NCBI GenBank assembly: GCA_028687575.1
Contig: JAQTZW010000014.1
Coordinates: 1 to 64,000, forward strand
Length of the DNA: 64,000 bases
Direction of reading: 5' to 3'
From: Gallionella sp.
GTDB lineage: Bacteria; Pseudomonadota; Gammaproteobacteria; Burkholderiales; Gallionellaceae
In this document: piece by piece, positions 27,261 through 36,618 of the stretch
Layout: each line of letters opens with the position of its first letter
How positions within the stretch are numbered: the first letter of the stretch is position 1
Position numbers and translations under genes: made by a program
Notes under the pieces: model-generated
The model's database searches: none
What the model saw: only the letters and a program-made list of their open reading frames with translations
What the model was told of the DNA's origin: nothing

Positions 27261-27725
27261 TTAGCGGTTCAAACGACGCAGACGTTCCGATGGCGTGATG
27301 ATGTCCGTCAGGCGGATGCCGAGCTTGTCATTTACAACCACCACTTCGCCCTGCGCAATCAGGAAGCCGTTAATCATCACATCCAGTGGTTCGCCGGCCA
27401 TACTGGAAAGCTCTACCACTGAGCCTTGCGCCAGTTGCAACAGATTCTTGATCGGCATCTTGGCACGACCCAGTTCCACGGTCAGCTGTACCGGGATGTC
27501 GAGGATCATGTCCAGATCATTTTGGGTAGTGCCGCTGCTACTGGCACCGAATTTTTCGAAGATGTGCGGTTTGTTGGTATCAGCTTGCGGTACGGCGGCC
27601 TGCTCGTTCATTGCGGCAGCCCAATCATCCGTGCCGGTTGCGGGGGATGCGGAAGTTTGTTCCGCCATGGCAGCACCCCAGTCATCGGCACTGATGGCCT
27701 CGCTGGTTTGGTTGTCATCAGACAT
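27261..27725 (-). CDS. fliN: FliN, C-ring switch protein
   Basis: C-ring component for torque switching and export docking. The C-terminal SpoA domain (about residues 68-154) has LDMILDIPVQLTVELGRAK and EPLDVMINGFLIAQGEVVVV. The N-terminal region is extended and contains two near-copies of a ten-residue motif, DDWGAAMAEQ (14-23) and DDWAAAMNEQ (33-42). The start overlaps the end of fliM by 8 bases, consistent with coupled translation. Confidence 0.96.
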   Translation of the reverse strand: MSDDNQTSEAISADDWGAAMAEQTSASPATGTDDWAAAMNEQAAVPQADTNKPHIFEKFGASSSGTTQNDLDMILDIPVQLTVELGRAKMPIKNLLQLAQGSVVELSSMAGEPLDVMINGFLIAQGEVVVVNDKLGIRLTDIITPSERLRRLNR

Positions 27726-28707
27726 TGCTGTCTCCTTCGTTGATGGTTAGCATCTTTTCAATTTTCAGGGCGTACTGGTTGTTGAAGGTGCCGTATTTGC
27801 ATTCCATCACAGGCACGCTATCTACTGAGGCGGTGATGAATTCCTCTACTTCCAGCGGAATTACATCGCCATTTTTCATTTTCAAAACTCTTTCAAGTGT
27901 GATGTGGGCTAAGCCGAGTTGGGCGATTAGTTCTACATCGGCGCATTGCACCTGCCGAGACAGCAATTGCAGCCAGCGCTTGTCCACCGACATATGCTCA
28001 CCCTGCATCGGGCTGTATAGCAGGTCTTTAAGTGGCTCCAGCATGGAGTAGGGCATGCAGATGTGCAGCGCCCCGCCGTTGCCGCCCAATTCGATGTCGA
28101 ACGAGGTCACGATGACGACTTCGCTGGGGGTGGCGATATTCGCGAACTGTGGGTTCATTTCAGATCGCACATACTCGAATTTCAGCGGGTTGACTGATTC
28201 CCAGGATTTTTCGTAGGCTTCGAACGATACGTTCAGCATGTTGTGGATGATGCGTTGTTCGGTCTGGGTGAAATCGCGCCCCTCGACTCGCGTGTGGAAA
28301 CGACCATCGCCGCCGAACATGTTGTCCACTACTAGAAACACCAGATTGGGGTCGAATATGAACAGGCCGTTGCCACGCAGCGGCTTGGCCTGAATCAGGT
28401 TCAGGTTGGTGGGCACAGACAGGTTGCGTATGAACTCGCCGAACTTCATTACCCGCACCGGGCCTACCGAAATCTCAGGGGTGCGGCGGATGAAGTTGAA
28501 CAGGCCGATACGGAATAAACGCGCGAAACGCTCGTTGATAATCTCCAAAGTGGGCATACGCCCCCGGACGATGCGCTCTTGGGATGCCAGATTGTACGAG
28601 CGTACTCCACCTTCCTCGTTTTCCGACGTGCCTTCAGCATCGGGTGACTCGCCATTGACCCCCTGTAACAGCGAATCAACTTCGTCCTGTGAGAGAAAAT
28701 CGCTCAT
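27718..28707 (-). CDS. fliM: FliM, C-ring switch protein
   Basis: Switch protein that binds phosphorylated CheY through its N-terminal helix. The CheY-binding segment MSDFLSQDEVDSLLQGV is intact. The middle domain has FARLFRIGLFNFIRRTPEIS and GGDGRFHTRVEGRDFTQTEQ, and a C-terminal SpoA domain follows. The 329-residue length matches E. coli (334). It is 19 bases downstream of fliL. Confidence 0.97.
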   Translation of the reverse strand: MSDFLSQDEVDSLLQGVNGESPDAEGTSENEEGGVRSYNLASQERIVRGRMPTLEIINERFARLFRIGLFNFIRRTPEISVGPVRVMKFGEFIRNLSVPTNLNLIQAKPLRGNGLFIFDPNLVFLVVDNMFGGDGRFHTRVEGRDFTQTEQRIIHNMLNVSFEAYEKSWESVNPLKFEYVRSEMNPQFANIATPSEVVIVTSFDIELGGNGGALHICMPYSMLEPLKDLLYSPMQGEHMSVDKRWLQLLSRQVQCADVELIAQLGLAHITLERVLKMKNGDVIPLEVEEFITASVDSVPVMECKYGTFNNQYALKIEKMLTINEGDSNV

Positions 28708-28726
28708 TTTCCTGTCGTGTCTATCT

Positions 28727-29374
28727 CTATTGAATGATAAAGGTGGTGAAGAGTATGGCCTCTACACCCTTCTTGCTGCGTGATTCTTCCTTGTGCTCGG
28801 GGGCGGAATGCGCGTCCTGACCGCTCTCAGCATTAGCATCCGGTTCGGGGGAGGTACGTATAGGCGGCGCGCTCTTGCGCAGTCCCAGCACATACTCGAC
28901 CTGAACCTTGATCTCTGCTGCCAGTTTCTCCTTGCCTACTGTGGTTTCCAGTTCGGCAGAACGTTTGCTTTGTAGCACCATGTTGATTTTATGAAGGATT
29001 TCTGGATTGTATTCCTTGACCTTCTCTTCCAGTTCGGGTTTGCTCAGCTTGACGGATATGGTGGCCTGCAAGTAGCGTTCAGCGTTCGCATCAACCAACT
29101 TTCCGGTGAAGGTGCCGAGTTCGACGAATTTTGGCGGTGTTTTCTCATGTCCGCCGCTGTCTTCTTCACCGCCATCGCCTTCGTCCGCTGATGCGGCGTC
29201 CTCGGCTTCGGCGGCATGCTCCTTCTTGGCTGAATGATCCGATTTGTTCATAAAGAAATAGGCGCCAGCGCCCCCGCCGACCACCAATACCACTACGGCG
29301 ATAATGATGATGAGCATTTTCTTGCTTTTGGGAGGTTGGTCACCTGTTGCTGCTGGCTTGGCTGGCTTGGACAT
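28727..29374 (-). CDS. fliL: FliL, stator-associated basal body protein
   Basis: Single-pass inner-membrane protein around the stator. The 215 residues have a Lys-rich N-terminus and a membrane helix (MLIIIIAVVVLVVGGGAGAY, about 20-41). A strongly acidic linker (about 55-80) precedes the periplasmic domain (GTFTGKLVDANAERYLQATI), and the C-terminus is the typical GVEAILFTTFIIQ. It is longer than E. coli FliL (154) because of the acidic linker and a Pro/Ser/Glu-rich insert near residues 168-202. Confidence 0.93.
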   Translation of the reverse strand: MSKPAKPAATGDQPPKSKKMLIIIIAVVVLVVGGGAGAYFFMNKSDHSAKKEHAAEAEDAASADEGDGGEEDSGGHEKTPPKFVELGTFTGKLVDANAERYLQATISVKLSKPELEEKVKEYNPEILHKINMVLQSKRSAELETTVGKEKLAAEIKVQVEYVLGLRKSAPPIRTSPEPDANAESGQDAHSAPEHKEESRSKKGVEAILFTTFIIQ

Positions 29375-29476
29375 TTTTTCAATTCCTTGGTTGATGGTTG
29401 GATTCTAGAAAAATAATGTCGCGGCAGATGGCTCGAATAGGGCTGATTTCCCGTGCCAGATTACCCCATAGGGAAT

Positions 29477-30607
29477 TCAGGCGAAGGTGTCAACCATGCC
29501 GATATGTCGGCGCGTTGCCGTGACAGGTGCGGTCAATGATGCTGGCTCCAATGTTGCAATACCGGATGTAATAGGAGTCAGCCGGCTGTTGGGGCGCTGA
29601 TTCATGTAGCTGCCGCTGTCGCGTGGGGCTTGATCGCTGACAGTGGTATTCCCCAACGTAATGCCGTTATCGGCCATTACTTCGCGAAGTTTAGGCAAGG
29701 CGCTTTCAATTGCTTCACGCACCGCCAGATGTGGCGAACTAAATAGTGCGGTTGCTTGGTTGTCGGTAACGTTCAGCACCACGCGAATCGGTCCCAGATC
29801 GGGTGGATTCAGGTGCAGTTCAGCGCTTTGGTTCTGCTGGTTGCTGATCCAACTGACTTGCTGCGAGAACTCGTCGGGCCAGGCGTTGCTGGAGATCGGG
29901 GCGGCGATAGGGTTGCCAGCATGAGTGGGCTTAATATCTTGTGGGGCGACCGCCTGCAACGCGCTGGCCTGCATCCCGGCTGCGGCCAGTGCGCCAGCGT
30001 GGGCGCTGATTGAGGGCGGCGTGATGCTGGCAGGCGCTACTTCCCTGAAGGAGGAGTTCGCAACTCCGCTGCTGTCTGTCAGCGACTTGCCCACTTCCAT
30101 CTTCTCTGTAGCCGCCGCCTGATGATGGTCGGCTGTACCGATTGTGGCGGATAAGTTGTCTCTCAAACCGGGTTTCATGCCGGCAGTCGAGGCAATCATG
30201 TTCCCAGCGTTAGCTTTGCCTTGGGTATCAGCCCCTTCGGTTACTGGGGGGAGTGGAGCATTCAGTCTGGTGTCCGGTGCAACTAACAGCATCGCGGTGA
30301 AGGCGAGTGAGGCATTATCGCCGGCAGGTACGGCTTCCATATCTGCCTGAATGTCTTTACCGTCGGCCGTTTTCCGGGTTGGCATCAGATTGGTGTTGGC
30401 AGCGATATTGTCCACCGCTGGAGGGTTTTTCTCTTCCATTTGCCTGGTCAGCATTGCGCCAAATGAATCCCCCCCCTGATCGCTGGTCTTGTTCGATGAC
30501 GGGTTGCGTGGCGCGACGCTAGACGTATCGTTGCGAGTGTCCGCGCCTTTTGCGGCAGTTTGTGCCGGGGGGGATTGCGGGGAAGTGATGAGGGCTTGGG
30601 TCAGCAT
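29477..30607 (-). CDS. fliK: FliK, hook-length control protein
   Basis: Secreted ruler that ends hook export and switches substrate specificity. The 376 residues are low-complexity (Ala, Thr, Pro, Asn) for about 230 residues, followed by the conserved C-terminal domain with SAELHLNPPDLGPIRVVLNV and AVREAIESALPKLREVMADN. Located between fliJ and fliL, the standard place. A second FliK-like protein is encoded at 37700-38761. Confidence 0.92.
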   Translation of the reverse strand: MLTQALITSPQSPPAQTAAKGADTRNDTSSVAPRNPSSNKTSDQGGDSFGAMLTRQMEEKNPPAVDNIAANTNLMPTRKTADGKDIQADMEAVPAGDNASLAFTAMLLVAPDTRLNAPLPPVTEGADTQGKANAGNMIASTAGMKPGLRDNLSATIGTADHHQAAATEKMEVGKSLTDSSGVANSSFREVAPASITPPSISAHAGALAAAGMQASALQAVAPQDIKPTHAGNPIAAPISSNAWPDEFSQQVSWISNQQNQSAELHLNPPDLGPIRVVLNVTDNQATALFSSPHLAVREAIESALPKLREVMADNGITLGNTTVSDQAPRDSGSYMNQRPNSRLTPITSGIATLEPASLTAPVTATRRHIGMVDTFA

Positions 30608-30675
30608 GATGGGTCTCCATTCAGGTGCTACTGTTCAGATATGCAAAGCAGTGCCGGGTAATTTAATTCACTGGG

Positions 30676-31125
30676 TTATTTGTTCTGCATCTTGTAGGCG
30701 ACGAAGCGTCCAGTGTGCTCGTCCATCGCGCGTTGTTCCTGTTTGGCTTCCGCCTTGACCTGCTCCTGGACATGTCGTTGCTGTAAGGTGTCGAACGACT
30801 TCAGTTTGCGCTGGGTGCTGGTAAATTCGCAGCGACCCATTTGTGTGGTCAATTCGCTTTGCTCCACCGCCTTGCGCTGTTGCGCGATGGCGGCATCAAG
30901 TTTGTTGATGAACTCCTGAAAATTGCGCATCAGCGCAGGGTCCATACCTTGCTGAGTGGCGTTCTGCAAGCGATCCTGATAATCCTTACGGTATTGCAGC
31001 AGCATCTCCAGCTTGTTCTGCGTTTCGTGTTGTTGCCGGTTGAGCTGGCCTAGTTTGCGCGTGGCCGTATCATTTTCCTTTTGTGCCAGGTTCAGCAGCG
31101 GTTGTAGTTTGAAATGCTTGTCCAT
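30676..31125 (-). CDS. fliJ: FliJ, export chaperone / ATPase stalk
   Basis: Coiled-coil protein that sits in the FliI hexamer and links it to the gate. The 149 residues are almost entirely helical with heptad spacing (FKLQPLLNLAQKENDTATRK; KLGQLNRQQHETQNKLEMLL). The N-terminus and length fit FliJ. It lies 12 bases after fliI. Confidence 0.92.
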   Translation of the reverse strand: MDKHFKLQPLLNLAQKENDTATRKLGQLNRQQHETQNKLEMLLQYRKDYQDRLQNATQQGMDPALMRNFQEFINKLDAAIAQQRKAVEQSELTTQMGRCEFTSTQRKLKSFDTLQQRHVQEQVKAEAKQEQRAMDEHTGRFVAYKMQNK

Positions 31126-31137
31126 GATGGATTACCG

Positions 31138-32556
31138 TCAAAAGATATTGGGCTGGAACAAGTCGGCAAGTTGTTCGATGCTTGAGGCATACGCTTCACT
31201 CTGATACATACCCTGTTTCAGAAACTGCTCCATGCGCGGGTACAGCCTGATTGCTTCGTCCAGCAGTGGGTCACTGCCGCTGATGTAAGCGCCGACGCTG
31301 ATCAGATCGCGGTTGCGCTGGTAATGCGCATACAACTGCTTGAAGCGCTGCACCAGAGCGGTATGTTCGGGGGTCGCCAGATGCGACATCACGCGACTGA
31401 TCGAGGCCTCGATGTCTATCGCCGGATAGTGTCCCTGTTCCACCAAGCGGCGTGACAGCACAATGTGGCCGTCCAGGATGGCGCGGGCGCTGTCGGCGAT
31501 TGGGTCTTGCTGGTCGTCGCCCTCGGTCAACACGGTATAAAAAGCTGTGATCGAACCGCTGCCCTCCAGACCGTTGCCGGCACGTTCCACCATCTGCGGC
31601 AGTTTGGCGAACACAGAAGGTGGGTAACCTTTGGTCACGGGAGGCTCGCCAACAGCCAGTGCGATCTCACGTTGCGCCATCGCATAGCGGGTCAGTGAAT
31701 CCATAATCAGCAAGACGTTTTTTCCCTGGTCGCGGAAATACTCGGCGATGGTGGTAGCGTAGGCCGTGCCTTGCAGGCGCATCAGCGGCGAGGTGTCGGC
31801 AGGCGTGGCGACTACCACCGAGCGAGCCATGCCTTCTGGACCCAGAATGTCGTTGATGAACTCCTTCACCTCACGCCCGCGTTCGCCGATCAGACCGACC
31901 ACGGTGATATCCGCGCTGGTATAGCGCGCCATCATGCCCAGCAGCACGCTTTTGCCGACACCGCTGCCGGCGAACAGTCCCATGCGTTGACCGCGACCCA
32001 CCGACAGTAAGCTGTTGATGGCGCGCACACCGACATCCAGCGGCGTGTCTATCGCGGCACGCTCCAGCGGGTTGAACGGGCGGCTCTGCAGCGGGGCGGA
32101 GGCGGTTTCCAGCAACGGACCCAACTGGTCCAGCGGCTTGCCCGCACCATCCACCACGCGGCCCAGCAACATCTCGCCCACCGGCAGATGCTTGGCCCGG
32201 TCGGAAACGCGGCGGCGCAGCGGCTTGCGCTTGCCGCCCAGCTTCATTACGTGCACCGGTTCTATCGGCATCACCCTGGAGCCGGGAATCAGACCATATA
32301 GGTCGTTTTCCGGCATCAAGAACAGTTTTTCTCCAGAAAAGCCGACCACTTCCGCCTCGACGATGGTGCGCTCCAGTTTGATTGCACAGGTGCTGCCCAC
32401 CGGCATTTTCAGGCCGACCGCTTCCATCACCAAGCCGGTCACTTTGGTCAGATGGCCGCTAGGTGGCACGGTGTTACAGTCGGAGACATATTCGCGGCCC
32501 TCCGCGAGGAAGTCGCACCAGCGCACACGGTGCGGGTTCTGTTCTATGCCAGCCAT
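31138..32556 (-). CDS. fliI: FliI, flagellar export ATPase
   Basis: Hexameric F1-like ATPase powering substrate unloading at the export gate. The 472 residues have Walker [21 protein letters not shown], the downstream [20 protein letters not shown], and Walker B in [20 protein letters not shown], all conserved. The start overlaps the end of fliH, its regulator, by 13 bases. Confidence 0.97.
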   Translation of the reverse strand: MAGIEQNPHRVRWCDFLAEGREYVSDCNTVPPSGHLTKVTGLVMEAVGLKMPVGSTCAIKLERTIVEAEVVGFSGEKLFLMPENDLYGLIPGSRVMPIEPVHVMKLGGKRKPLRRRVSDRAKHLPVGEMLLGRVVDGAGKPLDQLGPLLETASAPLQSRPFNPLERAAIDTPLDVGVRAINSLLSVGRGQRMGLFAGSGVGKSVLLGMMARYTSADITVVGLIGERGREVKEFINDILGPEGMARSVVVATPADTSPLMRLQGTAYATTIAEYFRDQGKNVLLIMDSLTRYAMAQREIALAVGEPPVTKGYPPSVFAKLPQMVERAGNGLEGSGSITAFYTVLTEGDDQQDPIADSARAILDGHIVLSRRLVEQGHYPAIDIEASISRVMSHLATPEHTALVQRFKQLYAHYQRNRDLISVGAYISGSDPLLDEAIRLYPRMEQFLKQGMYQSEAYASSIEQLADLFQPNIF

Positions 32557-33236
32557 GATTTATCCTGACCGATAGATTCGACGACGTGTTGCCAGCGTGC
32601 CTGATTGGTCGCGTCAACATGACTGTGTGCAGTTTCCACCCGACAACCACCGCGCTCGACATGCTCGTCGGTGAATATTTGCCATTTGGCCTGAGCGAGT
32701 TGTTCGCCCATCTGTTCACGCACCAGTTCGGCATCTTGCGGATGCATGATCAGGTGCGCGTTTTGATTGAAGTGGGGCAGGTTGCCTATGGCAGTGCTGA
32801 CTATCTTGAGAATGATTTCGGGGTTCACCTTGATGGATTCAAGCACCATCTTGCGAGCAATTTCCAGCGACAGGTCGAGCAGTGACTGAGCCAGTTGTTC
32901 GTCCAATTGGGAAATTGCAGTTTGCAGGTTCTCCATCAGAGTGTGCAACAGTGTGGTCTCTGCCTTGGCCTGCTGCAGACCTTCCGCATAACCTGTTTGG
33001 TGACCGACTGCATACCCCTCTTGCTGCGCCTGCTCGCGCACTCTTTGCTGTTCGGCGGCAATCTGCTCTGCACTATCCACGGCGGATAACAAAGGCTGTG
33101 AGAGTGGCGCTGACTTGATTGTCGGCGCATCGAATGACGCCAGCTCCCAACGTTGGTAGGCGGTGAGCTGTTCTTTGACGACGGGTGCGCCGGAATTTTT
33201 TGCGCCAAAACCGGATGAGCGATCAGACATACTCAT
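32544..33236 (-). CDS. fliH: FliH, FliI regulator / stator
   Basis: Peripheral stalk protein that binds FliI and anchors it to the C-ring. The 230 residues have a variable N-terminus, a central coiled coil (about 55-90) with [20 protein letters not shown] and Gly-spaced repeats, and a C-terminal domain with [20 protein letters not shown]. It overlaps fliG by 14 bases and fliI by 13 bases. Confidence 0.93.
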   Translation of the reverse strand: MSMSDRSSGFGAKNSGAPVVKEQLTAYQRWELASFDAPTIKSAPLSQPLLSAVDSAEQIAAEQQRVREQAQQEGYAVGHQTGYAEGLQQAKAETTLLHTLMENLQTAISQLDEQLAQSLLDLSLEIARKMVLESIKVNPEIILKIVSTAIGNLPHFNQNAHLIMHPQDAELVREQMGEQLAQAKWQIFTDEHVERGGCRVETAHSHVDATNQARWQHVVESIGQDKSWLA

Positions 33237-34218
33237 CTTCGCCTCCCTTGCCGCCTAGTGCGATCTGACCTTCGTCAGCCAGACGTTTCACGACCTTGAG
33301 GATTTCCTTCTGGTTGGCTTCGACTTCGCTCAGTTTGACCGGGCCTTTTGATTCCAGATCTTCGCGCATCATTTCGGCGGCGCGCTGTGACATGTTCTTG
33401 AATATCTTCTCGCGCAGTTCTTCGCTTGCGCCCTTGAGTGCGAAGATCAGCGATTCCGATTGCACTTCGCGCAGGATTAACTGGATGCCCCGGTCGTCTA
33501 TGTCCAGCACGTTTTCGAACACGAACATCTTGTCTTCGATCTTCTGTGCCAATTCGGGATCGAAGTTGCGTACATTCTCCATCATCTCGGCTTCCAGTGT
33601 GCCGCCCATGAAATTCAATATTTCGGCTGCCGTACTCACGCCCCCTTGCAGGGTCTTCTTGCCTTTGCCGCCGCCGCTCATCAGTTTTCCCAGTACGTCG
33701 TTAAGCTCGCGCAGCGCGATGGGTTGCACGCCATCCAGTGTGGAGATGCGCAGCAACACGTCATTGCGGGTGCGTTCGCTGAATAACTTCATCACGCTGG
33801 CGGCCTGATCCGGTTCCAGGTGGACCAGGATGGTCGCAATGATTTGCGGGTGCTCGTTGCCTATCAGTTCGGCAACCGCGCCCGGATCCATCCATTTCAG
33901 GCTTTCGATGCCGCTGGTATCGCTACTGTGCATAATGCGATCCAGCATGCCGGCAGCCTTGTCGTCTCCAAGTGCCTTGGTCAGCATCTTGCGGATGTAG
34001 TCGTTGGAGTCCATACCGATGGTGGTTTTCTCCGACGCGGCCAACACGAACTCATGGAACACCCCGGTGATCTGGTCGCGGGTGAGATTGTCGAGCTCGA
34101 CCATGGCCATGCTGATCTTCTGCACCTCCTTGGGGCCCAGATGCTTGAGCACTTCGGCAGCTTCGTCTTCCCCCAGTGTCAGCAGGAAAATCGCGCTATT
34201 CTGGATTCCGTCACTCAT
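33223..34218 (-). CDS. fliG: FliG, motor switch protein
   Basis: C-ring protein that contacts the stator. The 331 residues show GIQNSAIFLLTLGEDEAAEV at the N-terminus, the middle-domain EHPQIIATILVHLEPDQAAS, and the C-terminal charged torque helix within LIFALKGASEELREKIFKNM, followed by MSQRAAEMMREDLESKGPVK. It is the second gene of the minus-strand operon, overlapping fliF by 8 bases. Confidence 0.97.
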   Translation of the reverse strand: MSDGIQNSAIFLLTLGEDEAAEVLKHLGPKEVQKISMAMVELDNLTRDQITGVFHEFVLAASEKTTIGMDSNDYIRKMLTKALGDDKAAGMLDRIMHSSDTSGIESLKWMDPGAVAELIGNEHPQIIATILVHLEPDQAASVMKLFSERTRNDVLLRISTLDGVQPIALRELNDVLGKLMSGGGKGKKTLQGGVSTAAEILNFMGGTLEAEMMENVRNFDPELAQKIEDKMFVFENVLDIDDRGIQLILREVQSESLIFALKGASEELREKIFKNMSQRAAEMMREDLESKGPVKLSEVEANQKEILKVVKRLADEGQIALGGKGGEDEYV

Positions 34219-35917
34219 TTTTGTTCACCCAGTCTTTGATTACACTTGCCACAATTTTTGGGTCCTGCTGGACAATCTGACGGGCGATTTTCAGATTCTG
34301 TTCGTACGGTTCGAGTGGAGGTGCGTAATCGCCAGACTCGTTGGTGTGTCCATGGCCTTGACCGCCTTCGCCACCGGCGCCCCCGCCATGTTGACCTTCG
34401 TCACTTAGTTGGCCATCCTCCCCGGCCATACCTGCTTGCGCATCATCATCCTTATCCTCGGGCTTGGCAGGTTGCAAGGGGCGGAATGCTGGACGGATGA
34501 TGCCGAACACCACAATCAACATCACCGCGCCGATAATCAAATATTTGGCGATCAGCTTGGCTAGTTCGATCATGTCCGGCTGTTTCCACAATGGCACCTC
34601 CTCTTCGGTGACGGTTTCCTTGTTGAATGCGGCATTCTGAACATTCAGGCTGTCTCCGCGCGCGGCATCGAAGCCGACTGCATCCTTGACCAGATTGTCT
34701 ATCTGCAACTTTTCCTCGGCAGTCAGCGGCACATAGCTGACTTTACCTTTGGCATCGGTCACCTTGCGGTTATTGACCAGTACGGCGACCGACAGCCGTT
34801 TGATCATGCCGACCGGCAATTCGGTGTGGCTGATGGTGCGGTCTACCTCGTAATTGACCGTACTTTCCTTGTGCAGGTTGTCTATCTTGGCATCTGCCGG
34901 GACTTGTGTGCCGCCAGCCGGGGCAACGATGGGGGCGGTGGCAGGGGCGGGCGGCTGATTGGTCAGCGCACCGGGCACGCCATTGGGATTCAGTCCCGAA
35001 CCGTTTAGTGTTTCGGTCTTCTGTTGGCTGCGCACTGTGCTGGAAGCCGGGTCGGGATTGGGCTTGAAGATTTCCGCAGTCTGCTCGGTGTGCGAGAAGT
35101 CTATGTTGGCAGTGACTTGCGCACGCACGTTGTTTTCGCCCAGTAGCGGTGACAGGATGTTCTCGATGCGGCGTATGAATTTCTGCTCGATCTGCTGCAC
35201 ATATTTGATTTGCTTGGCATCCAAACCCATAGCGCCATCTTCCTGAGTGGCGCTAAGTAGCGTGCCATCCTGGTCTACCACCGTGACATTCTTATCCGAC
35301 ATATCCGGTACGCTGCTGGAGATCAGGTGGACAATCGCGCTGACCTGTGCGGCATCCAGCACCCGCCCGCCGCGCAAGGTGAGTATCACTGAGGCGCTGG
35401 GTTTTTGCTGCTCCTTGACGAATACACTGGGCTTGGGAATGGCAAGGTGCACGCGCGCCGATGCGACCGCGCTGATGCTTTGCACCGATCGGGCAAGTTC
35501 GCCCTCCATCGCACGCTGGTAATTGACCTGCTCGGCAAACTGGGTGATGCCGAATTTCTGGTTCTCCATCAGTTCGAAACCGACCGTGCCGCCCTTGGGC
35601 AGTCCTTGGGCGGCCAGTTTCAGGCGCATCTCATGCACTTGGTCGGCGGGAATCATCAGTGCGCCGCCGCCTTCGGTGAATTTGTAGGGGATGTTCATCT
35701 GTTGCAGGGTTTCGATGATTGCACCGCCATCGCGGTCGGATAGATTGCTGAACAGCACGCGATATTCGGGTGTCTTGCCCCACATCAATGCGCCGGCGAT
35801 CAGCGCGATCAGCGCCGCGACACCAATCGCCAGCCCCAACTTTTGTTGTGGACTGAGTTGCTTGACTCGGCTGATCACGTCACCTGGTGGCGTCGTAATG
35901 GTTTCTTGTTCAGTCAT
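34211..35917 (-). CDS. fliF: FliF, MS-ring protein
   Basis: Forms the inner-membrane MS ring on which the motor is built. The 568 residues have two membrane segments (KLGLAIGVAALIALIAGALM at about 25-45 and YLIIGAVMLIVVFGIIRPAF near 460). Ring-building motifs such as EGELARSVQSISAVASARVH lie between them, and the C-terminal FliG-binding segment has KIARQIVQQDPKIVASVIKD. It opens the fliF-R operon and is divergent from fliE (190 bases between starts). Confidence 0.97.
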   Translation of the reverse strand: MTEQETITTPPGDVISRVKQLSPQQKLGLAIGVAALIALIAGALMWGKTPEYRVLFSNLSDRDGGAIIETLQQMNIPYKFTEGGGALMIPADQVHEMRLKLAAQGLPKGGTVGFELMENQKFGITQFAEQVNYQRAMEGELARSVQSISAVASARVHLAIPKPSVFVKEQQKPSASVILTLRGGRVLDAAQVSAIVHLISSSVPDMSDKNVTVVDQDGTLLSATQEDGAMGLDAKQIKYVQQIEQKFIRRIENILSPLLGENNVRAQVTANIDFSHTEQTAEIFKPNPDPASSTVRSQQKTETLNGSGLNPNGVPGALTNQPPAPATAPIVAPAGGTQVPADAKIDNLHKESTVNYEVDRTISHTELPVGMIKRLSVAVLVNNRKVTDAKGKVSYVPLTAEEKLQIDNLVKDAVGFDAARGDSLNVQNAAFNKETVTEEEVPLWKQPDMIELAKLIAKYLIIGAVMLIVVFGIIRPAFRPLQPAKPEDKDDDAQAGMAGEDGQLSDEGQHGGGAGGEGGQGHGHTNESGDYAPPLEPYEQNLKIARQIVQQDPKIVASVIKDWVNKNE

Positions 35918-36107
35918 GATGATTGCGGACTTTAACTGTTAGCCTTTTGGGCAGTGAGTCAATTATGGGGATGCCATGTATTTGTGAAGGGATGAATAAA
36001 GGGAGATTCCAGCAGTATTTCCCTTGATAGCAGGATGGGGTGAGAGGGTATCGTGCAGCCATCGGAACATCTGTCGCGATTGGCGACTCGCTATTAGGAG
36101 AGGGAAA

Positions 36108-36455
36108 ATGAACGAGATTTCGGCAGTGGATGGTTTGCTGGCACAGATGCGTGCGATGCGTTCAGTGGCGACTGCGGGATTGCGAGAAACCGCTGGGGTG
36201 GGACAGCAGAGCGCGGTGTCACAAAGTGGGAAGGTTGATTTCACCAATGTATTGAAATCCTCGCTGGACAGTGTGGCGCGTGCGCAAGAGACATCCGAGT
36301 CGATGCAGAAGGCTTTCGTGATGGGCGATGACAAAGTCAGCCTGAGCGACACCATGATTGCGATGCAGAAGGCTGGCATCAATTTTCAGGCGACGGTTCA
36401 GGTGCGTAACAAATTCGTGCAGGCTTACAACGATATTATGAATATGCAGGTGTGA
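36108..36455 (+). CDS. fliE: FliE, MS ring-rod junction protein
   Basis: Adaptor joining the MS ring to the rod. The ATG at 36108 has AGGAGAGGG just upstream; the longer open frame from 36024 is not supported. The 115 residues include VDFTNVLKSSLDSVARAQET and SLSDTMIAMQKAGINFQATV, diagnostic of FliE, and end with QVRNKFVQAYNDIMNMQV. It stands alone on the plus strand, divergent from fliF. Confidence 0.96.
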   Translation: MNEISAVDGLLAQMRAMRSVATAGLRETAGVGQQSAVSQSGKVDFTNVLKSSLDSVARAQETSESMQKAFVMGDDKVSLSDTMIAMQKAGINFQATVQVRNKFVQAYNDIMNMQV

Positions 36456-36462
36456 TGCTCTT

Positions 36463-36595
36463 GTGAAACGTGAAACGTGAAACGGGAAACGGGAAACGGG
36501 AAACGGGAAACGGGAAACGGGAAACGGGAAACGGGAAACGGGAAACGGGAAACGGGAAACGGGAAACGGGAAACGGGAAACGGGAAACGGGAAAC
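36463..36595. repeat. heptanucleotide tandem repeat, 19 copies
   Basis: Three copies of GTGAAAC (36463-36483) are followed by sixteen perfect copies of GGGAAAC (36484-36595), uninterrupted. It fills the gap between the fliE stop and the convergent PilZ gene and abuts a hairpin. Copy number in such arrays changes easily by slippage. The unit is not a multiple of three and no gene crosses it, so it is not coding phase variation. Confidence 0.97.
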
Positions 36596-36614
36596 GGGAG
36601 TGGCGTCACTCCCG
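36595..36614. terminator. hairpin between fliE and ycgR (bidirectional terminator)
   Basis: CGGGAGTG (36595-36602) and CACTCCCG (36607-36614) form a perfect 8-bp stem with a GCGT loop. On the plus strand TATTTTAG follows, a modest T-rich tail. It lies between two convergent genes, so it can end both transcripts. Confidence 0.7.
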
Positions 36615-36618
36615 TATT

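Noticed and set aside
36463..36595. CRISPR array
   Set aside because: Units are 7 bases with no spacers; it is a simple tandem repeat.
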